A stretch of 64,000 nt of DNA from contig CAVSLN010000015.1 of the NCBI GenBank assembly GCA_963728855.1, positions 119,637 to 183,636 on the forward strand, read 5' to 3'. The position numbers were made by a program, and so were the translations under genes. The notes under the pieces are model-generated. The model saw only the letters and a list, made by a program, of their open reading frames with translations, did no database searches and was not told the origin of the DNA. This document shows, piece by piece, positions 51,432 through 59,403 of this stretch (positions are counted from its first letter, which is position 1; every line of letters starts with the position of its first letter). This DNA comes from AC-43 sp963728855 (lineage in GTDB: Bacteria > Actinomycetota > Actinomycetes > Mycobacteriales > Micromonosporaceae).

Positions 51432-52739
51432 GTGCTGAACAGGCCGAGGATTGTCATCGTGGGTGCCGGGTTCGCCGGCTACCACTGCGCCCGTACGTTG
51501 TCGCGGATGGCCCGGGGGCGGGCCGAGATCGTGCTGGTCAACCCGACCGACTACTTCCTCTACGTCCCGCTGCTGCCCGAGGTGGCCGCCGGACTGTTGG
51601 AGCCGCGCCGGCTGACCGTGTCGCTGCCGCAGACGCTTCCCGAGGTACGGCTGGTGCTCGGCGAGGTGAACAGCATCGACCTCGGCCGGCGCCAGGTGCG
51701 CTGGATCGACCCGGAGAACGGCTGGGGCCAGATCGGGTACGACCGGCTGGTGCTCGCCGTCGGAAGCGTCAACAAGCTGCTGCCCGTACCGGGGGTGGCC
51801 GAGCACGCGCACGGCTTCCGGGGCATCCCCGAGGCACTGTACCTGCGCGACCACCTGACCCTCCAGATGGAGCTGGCCGACGCGAGCGACGACCCGGGCG
51901 AGCGCGCCGCGCGTACCACCTTCGTGGTGGTCGGGGCCGGCTACACGGGTACGGAGGTGGCCGCGCACGGAGTGCTCTACACCGACGCGCTGCACGCCCG
52001 CCATCCGCGGCTGGCCGGGCACCGGCCGCGCTGGCTGCTGCTCGACGTCGCCCCGCGGGTGCTGCCCGAGCTGGACGAGCGGCTGTCCCGTACGGCCGAC
52101 CGGGTGCTGCGGGAGCGCGGCGTCGACGTACGGATGGGGGTGTCCGTCAAGGAGGCGACCCGGACCGGGGTACGGCTGACCGACGACAGCTTCGTGGCCA
52201 CCCGCACGATCGTGTGGTGCGTCGGGGTACGGCCCGATCCGCTCGTCGACGACCTCGGCCTGGAGACGGTGAAGGGCCGGCTCGTCGTCGACGAGTACCT
52301 CAACGTGCCCGGCCACCCGGAGGTGTACGCGTGCGGCGACGCGGCCGCCGTACCGGACCTCACCCGGCCCGGACAGGCGACCACGATGACGGCGCAGCAC
52401 GCCCAGCGCCAGGGCAAGCGGGTGGCGTACAACATCGCCGCCTCGTACGGGCAGGGCCGGCGCCGCGCGTACCGGCACCACGAGCTCGGGTTCGTCGTCG
52501 ACCTCGGGGGCTGGCAGGCGGCCGCGAACCCGGCGAAGGTACCGCTGTCCGGGCTCACCGCCAAGACGGTCACCCGCGGGTACCACCTGCTGAACCTGCC
52601 GGGCAACCGGTGCCGTACGGCCGCGGACTGGGTACTCGACGCGGTGCTCTCGCGACAGGGTGTGCAGCTGGGACTGGTGGGGCCGCCGGCCGTACCGCTG
52701 GAGACCGCCAGCCCCGAGCGCTCGGCGGTGTTCCAGTAG
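51432..52739 (+). CDS. Type II NADH:quinone oxidoreductase (NDH-2 family)
   Basis: 435 residues from GTG at 51432 with GGGAGGGA upstream. Two Rossmann folds: FAD site VIVGAGFAGYHCARTLSRMA at the N-terminus and NADH site FVVVGAGYTGTEVAA about residue 157. Other markers: YFLYVPLLPEVAAGLLEPRR, the FAD-contact VYACGDAAAVPDLTRPGQAT, AQHAQRQGKRVAYNIAA. The enzyme oxidises NADH and reduces menaquinone at the inner membrane without proton pumping. Lacks an obvious C-terminal membrane helix; attachment would be amphipathic. Confidence 0.9.
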   Translation: MLNRPRIVIVGAGFAGYHCARTLSRMARGRAEIVLVNPTDYFLYVPLLPEVAAGLLEPRRLTVSLPQTLPEVRLVLGEVNSIDLGRRQVRWIDPENGWGQIGYDRLVLAVGSVNKLLPVPGVAEHAHGFRGIPEALYLRDHLTLQMELADASDDPGERAARTTFVVVGAGYTGTEVAAHGVLYTDALHARHPRLAGHRPRWLLLDVAPRVLPELDERLSRTADRVLRERGVDVRMGVSVKEATRTGVRLTDDSFVATRTIVWCVGVRPDPLVDDLGLETVKGRLVVDEYLNVPGHPEVYACGDAAAVPDLTRPGQATTMTAQHAQRQGKRVAYNIAASYGQGRRRAYRHHELGFVVDLGGWQAAANPAKVPLSGLTAKTVTRGYHLLNLPGNRCRTAADWVLDAVLSRQGVQLGLVGPPAVPLETASPERSAVFQ

Positions 52740-52997
52740 TCACTCGAAGAGCGAGTGGTGCGTGCCCGGCGGCTCGCGCCGGCGGCGCCGCGCGCGGCGG
52801 CGCTGGATGACCACGAGGTCGGCGGCGGCGGTGGCCGCGATCACGGCGGCCACCACGCCGAGCACCCGCCAGCCGGCCCACAGCAGGCCGACGGCGAGCG
52901 CGGTGCAGGTCACCAGGCCGAAGGTCGCCAGCGCCAGGCGCAGGTTGAGCGCGCTGTACGGGTGGTTGAAACTGCCGTTGCGGCGTTGCCGGACCAT
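52740..52997 (-). CDS. DUF6343-like small membrane protein
   Basis: 85 residues from ATG at 52997. Opens MVRQRRNGSFNHPYSALNLRL, then two hydrophobic segments (ALATFGLVTCTALAVGLLWAG; VLGVVAAVIAATAAADLVVI) and an Arg-rich C-terminus. This matches the short two-helix DUF6343 proteins of actinobacteria. The stop directly abuts the convergent NDH-2 gene. Function unknown. Confidence 0.7.
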   Translation of the reverse strand: MVRQRRNGSFNHPYSALNLRLALATFGLVTCTALAVGLLWAGWRVLGVVAAVIAATAAADLVVIQRRRARRRRREPPGTHHSLFE

Positions 52998-53157
52998 CGC
53001 TGTCCCGTTACCCGAGCGGCCGGACGACCAAACTGCCGGCGCCGGCCGACCAGACTGTCCACAGAGGACGATCGCGCCACATAGGACGACTGCGCCACAG
53101 AAGACGACCGCGCGCCGGAAGGCACATGCCGGGCCGTCGGGCGGGTACGCGTGTGGG

Positions 53158-53781
53158 ATGACTAACGCAACCAAGGCACTGGTCGTCTACTACTCGGCGA
53201 CCGGGAGCGTGTACCGTCTCGCCTCGGCCGCGGCCGACGCGGCGGAGAAGGCCGGCGCGCAGGTACGGCTGCGCAAGGTACGGGAGCTGGCGCCCGACGA
53301 GGCCATCGCGAGCAACGAGGGCTGGGCCGCGCACCGGCTGGAGACGCAGGATGTCCCCGAAGCCTCGCTCGACGACCTGGAGTGGGCCGACGTCCTGCTG
53401 TTCGGCACGCCGACCCGGTACGGGCTGCCGACCGCGCAGCTGAAGCAGTTCATCGACACCAGCGGTCCGCTCTGGGCCGCCGGCAAGCTCGTGAACAAGG
53501 TGGCGTCCTCATTCACCTCGGCGGCCACCAAGCACGGTGGGCAGGAGACCACCATCACCGCGCTCAACAACACCTTCTACCACTGGGGCTGCGTCATCGT
53601 CCCGCCCGGCTACGTCGACCCGATCCAGTTCGAGGCGGGCAACCCGTACGGCGCGAGCCACGTGTCGAACAACGGCACCACGCCGCCCGGCGACACCGAG
53701 CTGACCGCGGTGGAGTCGCAGGCGCGGCGCGCGGTGGAGATGGCGACCGCCCTCAAGCACGGCCTCGCCCACGGCGGATAA
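53158..53781 (+). CDS. wrbA: WrbA-type NAD(P)H:quinone oxidoreductase
   Basis: 207 residues from ATG at 53158. Flavodoxin fold with FMN loop YYSATGSVYRLASAAADAAE, the WrbA-specific FGTPTRYGLPTAQLKQFIDT, GPLWAAGKLVNKVASSFTSA, a GGQETTITALNNTFYHWGCV block and the C-terminal PYGASHVSNNG. The enzyme makes two-electron reductions of quinones and protects against redox cycling. Length (about 200) is standard. Single gene, between DUF6343 (divergent) and a small unknown gene. Confidence 0.93.
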   Translation: MTNATKALVVYYSATGSVYRLASAAADAAEKAGAQVRLRKVRELAPDEAIASNEGWAAHRLETQDVPEASLDDLEWADVLLFGTPTRYGLPTAQLKQFIDTSGPLWAAGKLVNKVASSFTSAATKHGGQETTITALNNTFYHWGCVIVPPGYVDPIQFEAGNPYGASHVSNNGTTPPGDTELTAVESQARRAVEMATALKHGLAHGG

Positions 53782-53952
53782 CTTCCGCGCCGACCTGCCG
53801 CCGTACCTGTGACGACAGGGCCGAAAACCGTTGCAGCATAAGCGATCCGGCGATTCGCAGCGACCGATGGCGATCGGTCTACTGTGGAGCGCCGGACGCT
53901 TTTTTGCCGGTATCGGTAGCGCCTGAGAGGTTTGCGGTGCACAGTGAATGTC

Positions 53953-54156
53953 ATGAGTGGCAGCGGGACTAGCGGCACGTACTACTGGTGCCTGCGGCAC
54001 AACCGCGTCGAGACGCCGGCGAATGCATGCGCTGAGCGGTACCGGCTCGGGCCGTACCCGACCGCTGCCGAGGCCGAGCGAGCGCTCGACCGCGTCGCCG
54101 AGCGGAACGCGGCGTGGGAGGCGGAGGACGCCCGCTGGTCCGGCGAGGACTCGTGA
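53953..54156 (+). CDS. Small conserved actinobacterial-type protein (SPOR-like fold suspected)
   Basis: 67 residues from ATG at 53953. GTYYWCLRHNRVETPANACA is followed by RYRLGPYPTAAEAERALDRV and a charged helix. The YRLGPYPTAAEAERAL motif is common in short actinobacterial proteins that read like a single SPOR or zinc-less ribbon fold. Start chosen by length; ribosome site weak. It lies 63 bases upstream of the histone-like gene. Confidence 0.6.
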   Translation: MSGSGTSGTYYWCLRHNRVETPANACAERYRLGPYPTAAEAERALDRVAERNAAWEAEDARWSGEDS

Positions 54157-54219
54157 CCGCGTGACGAGAGGCGTCACCGGCACCGGTGACCCGCAACAGG
54201 TTCCCGAAGGAGGGACACG

Positions 54220-54684
54220 ATGGCCCTAGCGAAGAAGGCCACCACGGCTGCGAAGAAGACCACCGCGAAGCGGACGACCGCCGCCGGTACCGGCGCGGCG
54301 AAGAAGACCACGGCAGCGGCGGCGAAGAAGACCACCACCACCACCGCGAAGAAGGCCCCGGCGAAGAAGACCACGGCAGCGGCGGCGAAGAAGACCACCA
54401 CCACCACCGCGAAGAAGGCCCCGGCCAAGAAGACCACGGCAGCGGCGGCGAAGAAGACCACCACCACCACCGCGAAGAAGGCCCCGGCCAAGAAGACCAC
54501 GGCAGCGGCCGCGAAGAAGACCACCACCACCGCGAAGAAGACCACGGCCGCGGCCAAGAAGACGACAGCGGTGAAGAAGACGACGGGTACGGCAGCGGCC
54601 AGGAAGACCACCACCGCGAAGAGGACGACGGCCGCGACGCGTACGCCGGCGACCCGAAGTACATCTCGCGTCTCCGGTCGGTAG
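54220..54684 (+). CDS. Histone H1-like Lys/Ala/Thr repeat protein
   Basis: 154 residues from ATG at 54220 with AAGGAGG 8 bases upstream. Almost the whole protein is built from K, A, T and P. A 20-residue unit (AAAAKKTTTTTAKKAPAKKT) repeats three times, coded by 60-bp DNA repeats (about 54310-54500), followed by shorter variants (AKKTTAAAKKTTAVKKTTG). Such tails resemble the C-terminal domain of actinobacterial HU (HupB/HupS) and H1-like HctB, which bind DNA without sequence preference and compact the nucleoid. There is no globular HU domain here, so it acts alone as a basic tail protein. Repeat number may vary between strains. Confidence 0.85.
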   Translation: MALAKKATTAAKKTTAKRTTAAGTGAAKKTTAAAAKKTTTTTAKKAPAKKTTAAAAKKTTTTTAKKAPAKKTTAAAAKKTTTTTAKKAPAKKTTAAAAKKTTTTAKKTTAAAKKTTAVKKTTGTAAARKTTTAKRTTAATRTPATRSTSRVSGR

Positions 54685-54795
54685 CGTCGGTCGGGCCGGA
54701 CTCCGACGAGTCCGGCTCGACGGCGTCTGGCGCCGGGCAACGACCCGGACCGGTCGACCGATGGCCGGTTAGCGCGGCGCTGGTATGACTGACGG

Positions 54796-56211
54796 GTGGT
54801 CATCCGTCGTGTCGTCGCGCCCCGCATCGACTTCAGTGCCTTGCGTCGCGAGCTGGAACTGCCGGACCGGTTCCCGCCCGCGGCGCAGGCTGAAGCCGAT
54901 CGGGTGGCGGCCGCACCGCCCCGGCTCCCGCGCGCCGACCGTACGGACCTGCCGTTCGTCACCATCGATCCGCCTGAGTCGATGGACCTCGACCAGGCGA
55001 TGTTCCTGGAGCGCCGGACCGGCGGCGGTTACCGGGTGCACTACGCCATCGCCGACGTCGCCGCGTACGTCCCGCCCGGCGGCCAGCTCGACGCGGAGAC
55101 CTGGCGTCGGGGCGAGACCGTGTACCTGCCCGACGGCAAGGTACCGCTGCACCCGACCACGCTGTCCGAAGGCGCCGCCAGCCTCCTGCCCGACCAGGTA
55201 CGGGCGGCCGTCTTATGGACCATCGAGCTGTCCGCCGACGGTGAGCCCACCGACGTCCGGGTCGAACGGGCCGCGATCCGCAGCCGCGCCAAGCTGAACT
55301 ATCCCGCCGTCCAGTCCGACGTCGCCAAGGGCAGCGTCGCCGAGCCGATCGCGCTGCTGCCCGAGTTGGCTGCGCTGCTCATCGAGCGCGGCCTGGCGCA
55401 CGGCGCCGTCAACCTGCCGATCCCGGCGCAGGAGGTCCAGCCGGTCGCGGGCGGCGGCTGGGAACTGGTGCTGCGCGGCCCGGAGCCGGTGGAGTACGCA
55501 AACGCGCAGATCTCGCTGCTGACCGGGATGGCGGCCGCGAAGATCATGCTCGACGGCCGGGTCGGGCTGCTGCGGACGATGCCACCACCCGCGCCGTCCG
55601 CGCTCGCCAAGGTGCGCGCCGCGGCGGCGTCGCTGGACATCCCCTGGCCCGAGGGGGCGGGCCCGGGGCCGGTCATCGCCGGTGTGAACGCGGGCGACCC
55701 GCGTGGCGCCGCGTTCCTCGACCAGGCGGCCGAGCTGATGCGCGGCGCGGCGTACACCGCGTTCGCCGGTACGGTGCCGGAGCATCCCGAACAGGCCGCG
55801 GTCGCGGCCCCGTACGCGCACGTGACCGCGCCGTTGCGCCGGCTGGCCGACCGGTACACGACCGAGGTGTGCCTGGCGTTGGTGGCCGGGGCGCCGGTAC
55901 CGGACTGGGTCCGGGCCGCGCTGCCGAAGCTGCCCGAGGCGATGGGCGCGAGCGCGCGCCGGGCCGGTACGGCGAACCGCAGCGCGATCGACCTGACCGA
56001 GGCGGTCCTGCTGGAGGACCGGGTGGGCGAGGAGTTCGAGGCCGCCGTCGTCGACGTGGCGGACCGGGCCGACGGCGCCGTCGTGGCGATCGACGACCCG
56101 GCGGTGCAGGCCCGCTGTGCGGGCGGTGGCTTCATGGCGGGTACGCGCATCCCGGTGCGCCTCACGGTAGCCGACCCGAAGCAGCGCCGGGTGTTGTTCG
56201 AGAGGCGCTGA
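54796..56211 (+). CDS. RNB-domain ribonuclease (RNase II/R-like)
   Basis: 471 residues from GTG at 54796. RNB signature block about residues 50-105: VTIDPPESMDLDQAMFLERR (catalytic Asp cluster DxxxxxDxD), VHYAIADVAAYVPPGGQLDA, RGETVYLPDGKVPLHPTTLS. Later VTAPLRRLADRYTTEVCLAL is the conserved RPLRR(Y/F)xDl helix. There are no N-terminal cold-shock domains and only a partial C-terminal S1-like part, as in the shorter actinobacterial RNB proteins. It should degrade RNA 3' to 5' processively. A four-copy 25-bp repeat begins inside its last codons. Confidence 0.9.
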   Translation: MVIRRVVAPRIDFSALRRELELPDRFPPAAQAEADRVAAAPPRLPRADRTDLPFVTIDPPESMDLDQAMFLERRTGGGYRVHYAIADVAAYVPPGGQLDAETWRRGETVYLPDGKVPLHPTTLSEGAASLLPDQVRAAVLWTIELSADGEPTDVRVERAAIRSRAKLNYPAVQSDVAKGSVAEPIALLPELAALLIERGLAHGAVNLPIPAQEVQPVAGGGWELVLRGPEPVEYANAQISLLTGMAAAKIMLDGRVGLLRTMPPPAPSALAKVRAAAASLDIPWPEGAGPGPVIAGVNAGDPRGAAFLDQAAELMRGAAYTAFAGTVPEHPEQAAVAAPYAHVTAPLRRLADRYTTEVCLALVAGAPVPDWVRAALPKLPEAMGASARRAGTANRSAIDLTEAVLLEDRVGEEFEAAVVDVADRADGAVVAIDDPAVQARCAGGGFMAGTRIPVRLTVADPKQRRVLFERR

Positions 56212-56304
56212 GCGGGGAGCGAACAGGTAGCGCTGAGCGGGGAGCGAACAGGTAGCGCTGAGCGGGGAGCGAACAGGTAGCGCTGAGCGGGGAGCGAACA
56301 GGTA
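56205..56304. repeat. Four perfect tandem copies of a 25-bp repeat
   Basis: GCGCTGAGCGGGGAGCGAACAGGTA at 56205, 56230, 56255 and 56280. (Unit is 25 bases; first 20 are GCGCTGAGCGGGGAGCGAAC.) The first unit contains the ribonuclease stop codon, and the array ends 28 bases before the next gene's start, so it fills the intergenic space. Confidence 0.95.
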
Positions 56305-56332
56305 GCACAGCGTGTGCTGGAAGGATGGCGGT

Positions 56333-57025
56333 ATGGCACTCGATCTCAGCGCGTTGCCCGATGTCGGTGACCTCACGGTCGGCATCCTCGGCGGTACGGG
56401 CGACCAGGGGCGCGGCCTCGCGTACCGGTTCGCCCGGGCCGGCCAGCGGGTGCGCATCGGTTCCCGTTCGGCACAGCGGGGCGAGGCGGCCGCGCGGGAA
56501 CTGTCCGGCCTGCCCGGGGTCGCGGCCGGTACGGTGACCGGTGGTGACAACCCGTACGCCTGCGTGGCCGACCTCGTCATCGTCGCGGTGCCCTGGGAGG
56601 GGCACGCCGAGCTGGTCGCCTCGCTGGCCGGAGCGCTCGCCGGGAAGGTGGTCGTCGACTGCGTCAACCCGCTCGGCTTCGACAAGCACGGCCCGTACCC
56701 GCTGGCTGTCCCCGAAGGCAGTGCCGCGCAGCAGGCGGCGGCGCTCCTGCCGCAGTCCCGCGTGTGCGCGGCCTTCCACCACGTCAGCGCCGCGCTGCTC
56801 GCCGACCCGGAGGTGGACCGCATCGACCTCGACGTCCTCGTGCTCGGCGAGGACCGCGAGGCGGTCGCCCAGGTGCAGGCGCTCGCCAGCCGCGTCAACG
56901 GGATGCGCGGCGTCTACGCCGGCCGGCTGCGCAACGCCGGCCAGATCGAGTCGTTCACCGCCAACCTCATCGCCATCAACAAGCGCTACAAGGTCCACGC
57001 GGGCATCCGCGTCACCGACCTCTAA
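56333..57025 (+). CDS. npdG: NADPH-dependent F420 reductase
   Basis: 230 residues from ATG at 56333. Rossmann motif GILGGTGDQGRGLAYRFARA at residues 17-36, NADPH-phosphate site RIGSRSAQRGEAAA, VIVAVPWEGHAELV, VDCVNPLGFDKHG, the F420-site AAFHHVSAALLADPE and a C-terminal AGQIESFTANLIAINKRYK. Transfers hydride between NADPH and coenzyme F420, which supplies F420H2 to many actinobacterial reductases. The gene follows the RNB gene on the same strand across the 25-bp array. Confidence 0.95.
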   Translation: MALDLSALPDVGDLTVGILGGTGDQGRGLAYRFARAGQRVRIGSRSAQRGEAAARELSGLPGVAAGTVTGGDNPYACVADLVIVAVPWEGHAELVASLAGALAGKVVVDCVNPLGFDKHGPYPLAVPEGSAAQQAAALLPQSRVCAAFHHVSAALLADPEVDRIDLDVLVLGEDREAVAQVQALASRVNGMRGVYAGRLRNAGQIESFTANLIAINKRYKVHAGIRVTDL

Positions 57026-57046
57026 GGACCGGAGCTGTCCGCAAGG

Positions 57047-57277
57047 CGGTCTAGCCGACGGGTCACCCGGGTTCACGCCGGAGGCGGCCGCGCCGACCGA
57101 AGGTCCAGGCGCTTGGGATGCGGTCTAGCCGACGGGTCACCCGGGTTCACGCCGGAGGCGGCCGCGCCGACCGAAGGTCCAGGCGCTTGGGATGCGGTCT
57201 AGCCGACGGGTCACCCGGGTTCACGCCGGAGGCGGCCGCGCCGACCGAAGGTCCAGGCGCTTGGGATGCGGTCTAGC
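57047..57277. repeat. Three tandem copies (plus a partial) of a 74-bp repeat
   Basis: Units at 57047, 57121 and 57195 are identical over their length, starting CGGTCTAGCCGACGGGTCAC; the fourth begins at 57269 and stops after 9 bases. The array starts 22 bases after the F420 reductase stop and ends just before a degenerate DinB remnant, marking the edge of the backbone region. Confidence 0.95.
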
Positions 57278-57286
57278 GTGACGGTC

Positions 57287-57400
57287 ATGGACATCGACTG
57301 GCGGGAGACCATCCACCACGGCGCCGAGGTGGCGCTGCTCCGTGACCTCTACCTGCGACAGGGATCGCCTGATGCCGTACGACTTCCAGGTCACCTTTGA
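57287..57400 (+). pseudogene. Remnant of a DinB-family (mycothiol-dependent) gene with internal deletion
   Basis: MDIDW, the usual opening of DinB-like proteins, is joined in frame to ETIHHGAEVALLRDLYLRQG, which resembles the C-terminal helix of the same family. The intervening 130 or so residues are missing, so this looks like a deletion derivative. It overlaps the start of the VOC fragment. Moderate confidence because both pieces are short. Confidence 0.4.
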
Positions 57401-57665
57401 CGCGGCCGACCCGCATGCGCAGGCCGACTGGTGGGCCGAGACGCTCGGGTGGACCGTCGAGCCGCAGGACGAGGCGTTCATCCGCAAGATGATCGCCGAG
57501 GGGTACGCGACCGGGGACGAGACGACGACCCACAACGGAGCGCTGGTCTGGAAGACCGGCGCGGCGATCCGGCACCCGGAGTCGGACCGGCGCGTGCTGT
57601 TCCAGACCGTACCGGAGGGGAAACGTGACGAACCAAGAACCGCCGGCTCCCGGTGCTCAAGGTAG
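57372..57665 (+). CDS. Truncated glyoxalase/VOC-family protein
   Basis: 97 residues from ATG at 57372. The first 70 residues match the start of VOC (glyoxalase-like) proteins (YDFQVTFDAADPHAQADWWA, LGWTVEPQDEAFIRKMIAEG, then RRVLFQTVPEGK). The normal second half (HLDLRV...GATR) is absent; after VPEGK the frame runs through 18 unrelated residues to a stop. Probably cut by the event that brought in the toxin-antitoxin pair downstream. Confidence 0.65.
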   Translation: MPYDFQVTFDAADPHAQADWWAETLGWTVEPQDEAFIRKMIAEGYATGDETTTHNGALVWKTGAAIRHPESDRRVLFQTVPEGKRDEPRTAGSRCSR

Positions 57666-57707
57666 CGGCTCCGCGAGAGGCATCCAGGCGGCGGTATAGT
57701 GGGCGGT

Positions 57708-57941
57708 ATGCGTCGGAAGACATCGCTTACGTTGGACGAGACCACGATCGCAGCCGCGCGGGCAGGCGCCGCACACGACGGCAAGCCGCTGTCTCAGTGG
57801 GTGGAGCAGGCGATCCTTGACCGAGCTGCCCGCTACGACGTGCAGCTCATCGAAGAGTGGGAGCGTGCGCTCCCGCCCGAGGACCAGGCGGTGCTCGCAG
57901 CGTTCGCCGAGACTGATCGGCTGGCGGACCTGGGTTCATGA
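57708..57941 (+). CDS. Antitoxin-like ribbon-helix-helix protein of a MazEF-type pair
   Basis: 77 residues from ATG at 57708. MRRKTSLTLDETTIAAARAG and KPLSQWVEQAILDRAARYDV form a short strand and helices of RHH type; the C-terminal EEWERALPPEDQAVLAAFAE is acidic, as in toxin-neutralising tails. The stop overlaps the toxin start (ATGA). Expected to bind the toxin and its own promoter. Confidence 0.75.
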   Translation: MRRKTSLTLDETTIAAARAGAAHDGKPLSQWVEQAILDRAARYDVQLIEEWERALPPEDQAVLAAFAETDRLADLGS

Positions 57942-58243
57942 AGCGCGGCGAGGTCTATGAATACACGGTCGGTAGCCAACGCGCACGTGTCGCGATCGTT
58001 TCTGCGACCCGTTACAACCCGAGCCGTGGCACCTTTGCCGTGATCCTCGGAGCGGGTGTCCCGCCACCCCCGGTCGCAGTCATGGTCCCGACCACGGAAG
58101 CCGATCCCGTGCGGGGCACCATCGACGTGTCGCGGTTGCGTCCGGTGGACCCCTCCGCCGTTCGCGCTCGCGTCGGCAAGCTTGCGCCCGACACCCTCCG
58201 GCAGGTCGATCGAGCGCTTCGCACATACTTCGACCTGCTGTAG
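57938..58243 (+). CDS. MazF/PemK-like toxin
   Basis: 101 residues from ATG at 57938. Opens MKRGEVYEYTVGSQRARVAIV, the MazF/PemK beginning (usually KRGEIW), with ILGAGVPPPPVAVMVPTTEA, TIDVSRLRPVDPSAVRARVG (VxxxxLRxxD) and LRQVDRALRTYFDL. MazF enzymes cut mRNA at short sequences; the fold is recognisable, but the target is unknown. Translationally coupled to the antitoxin upstream. Confidence 0.78.
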   Translation: MKRGEVYEYTVGSQRARVAIVSATRYNPSRGTFAVILGAGVPPPPVAVMVPTTEADPVRGTIDVSRLRPVDPSAVRARVGKLAPDTLRQVDRALRTYFDLL

Positions 58244-58355
58244 TGATGCGCGGCGTCACCACGCCGAAACGCGACCTGTGGCCTGGCCTTGCACGACAAC
58301 GGACCGGCGAGGCCGGTGAGAAGGTTGATCCGCTTCCTTGGCAAGATGTGAGCTC

Positions 58356-59276
58356 ATGTCGAGCAAACGGCACCGAGAGCGTACGTCTTCCTCCGGCATC
58401 GTGGCAGGCGCGGGCGCGTTGAGCGGCGGTGATGCGGCCCGGCTGCGCCAGATGTTGGCCGAGGCCGGTGCGCCAGGCTTCGTGTTGGGTGCGATCCAGC
58501 CCGGGATGAGCCTCGGCGAGGTCCTGGCGGAGGCGCAGCGTCGCGCACCCGAGCTCGGCAGTGAAGACCTTCTCGCCAATCTCGGCGAAGCAATGGAACC
58601 GGCGTTGGCAGGCAAGGGCGACCCGTTCCTCGCAGAAGCCGTCGCGATCGACCTGCTTGCGCTCCTTCGGGCGTATGTTCCCGCTGACGAGGCATTCACC
58701 GATTCGCCGGCGTACGCGGCCAAGGTGATCGAGCTGATCGGGTTCGCTGAGAAGGAGGCGACATCGGCCGCGCTCGCGCTCCTGCGAACGATCGCGGTAC
58801 ACGGCCCGCAAGAGACCCGTTCGGCGGCCGCCGCGGCAGCCGACGGCCTGGTCGCCGGTGGACTGTCCGAGCTGCCGTTCATGGATGTTCTCGGCCGGCC
58901 TACGCCGCAGGAGTGCTTCAGCTACGGCGACGACTTCGGCGCGCAGGAGTCGGTAGCCCTGACCTTCGCGTACGGGCGTAAGAAGCACGCGGTCTGCGTA
59001 CTCATCGACTATGGCCTCGGCGGCGGAGTGAAGGATTGCTGGATTACCGACAAGGCCACCGACGTCAAGATGAAGTACCGGTTGATGGGGAGTGGGGGCA
59101 TGGCTTTCTATGCGGACCTATCGCTTGCCGACGGCTTGACCAAGCTCCAGGCCGCACTCGCGGCCGACCCTTGCCCGGAACAGGTCGACCAGGTAGGCGA
59201 CACCGAAAAGTGTCTTCCGGTGCTGCGGCAGCGTGTCGCGCTGGTGGCTGAGTCGGTCGTGGCCGGCTCCGCCTGA
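58356..59276 (+). CDS. Hypothetical protein of the SEC-C neighbour type
   Basis: 306 residues from ATG at 58356. Helical N-terminal two thirds (GGDAARLRQMLAEAGAPGFV; PAYAAKVIELIGFAEKEATS) and a mixed C-terminal domain (SVALTFAYGRKKHAVCVLID; GGGVKDCWITDKATDVKMKY). I do not recognise a named family. It faces the SEC-C gene at 59404-60447 convergently; such gene pairs recur in actinomycetes. Confidence 0.7.
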   Translation: MSSKRHRERTSSSGIVAGAGALSGGDAARLRQMLAEAGAPGFVLGAIQPGMSLGEVLAEAQRRAPELGSEDLLANLGEAMEPALAGKGDPFLAEAVAIDLLALLRAYVPADEAFTDSPAYAAKVIELIGFAEKEATSAALALLRTIAVHGPQETRSAAAAAADGLVAGGLSELPFMDVLGRPTPQECFSYGDDFGAQESVALTFAYGRKKHAVCVLIDYGLGGGVKDCWITDKATDVKMKYRLMGSGGMAFYADLSLADGLTKLQAALAADPCPEQVDQVGDTEKCLPVLRQRVALVAESVVAGSA

Positions 59277-59403
59277 CGGTCGATGGACACGGCTCAGCCT
59301 CCGCCCGAGCGCAGCTACTTCTGTCGCTGGTGCTCGCTCCGCGGCATCGTCAGCCGCCCAGGCGCCGCCGCGGATCCGGACCTGAGCCATGCCACGGCTA
59401 CGG

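Noticed and set aside
54186..54788. Alternative frame with His/Glu/Asp repeats over the histone-like gene
   Set aside because: An out-of-frame reading of the same 60-bp repeats; the Lys/Ala frame has the ribosome site and a known composition.
55213..56898. 561-codon minus-strand frame over the RNB and F420 reductase genes
   Set aside because: Shadow of two well-supported plus-strand genes and the 25-bp array between them.
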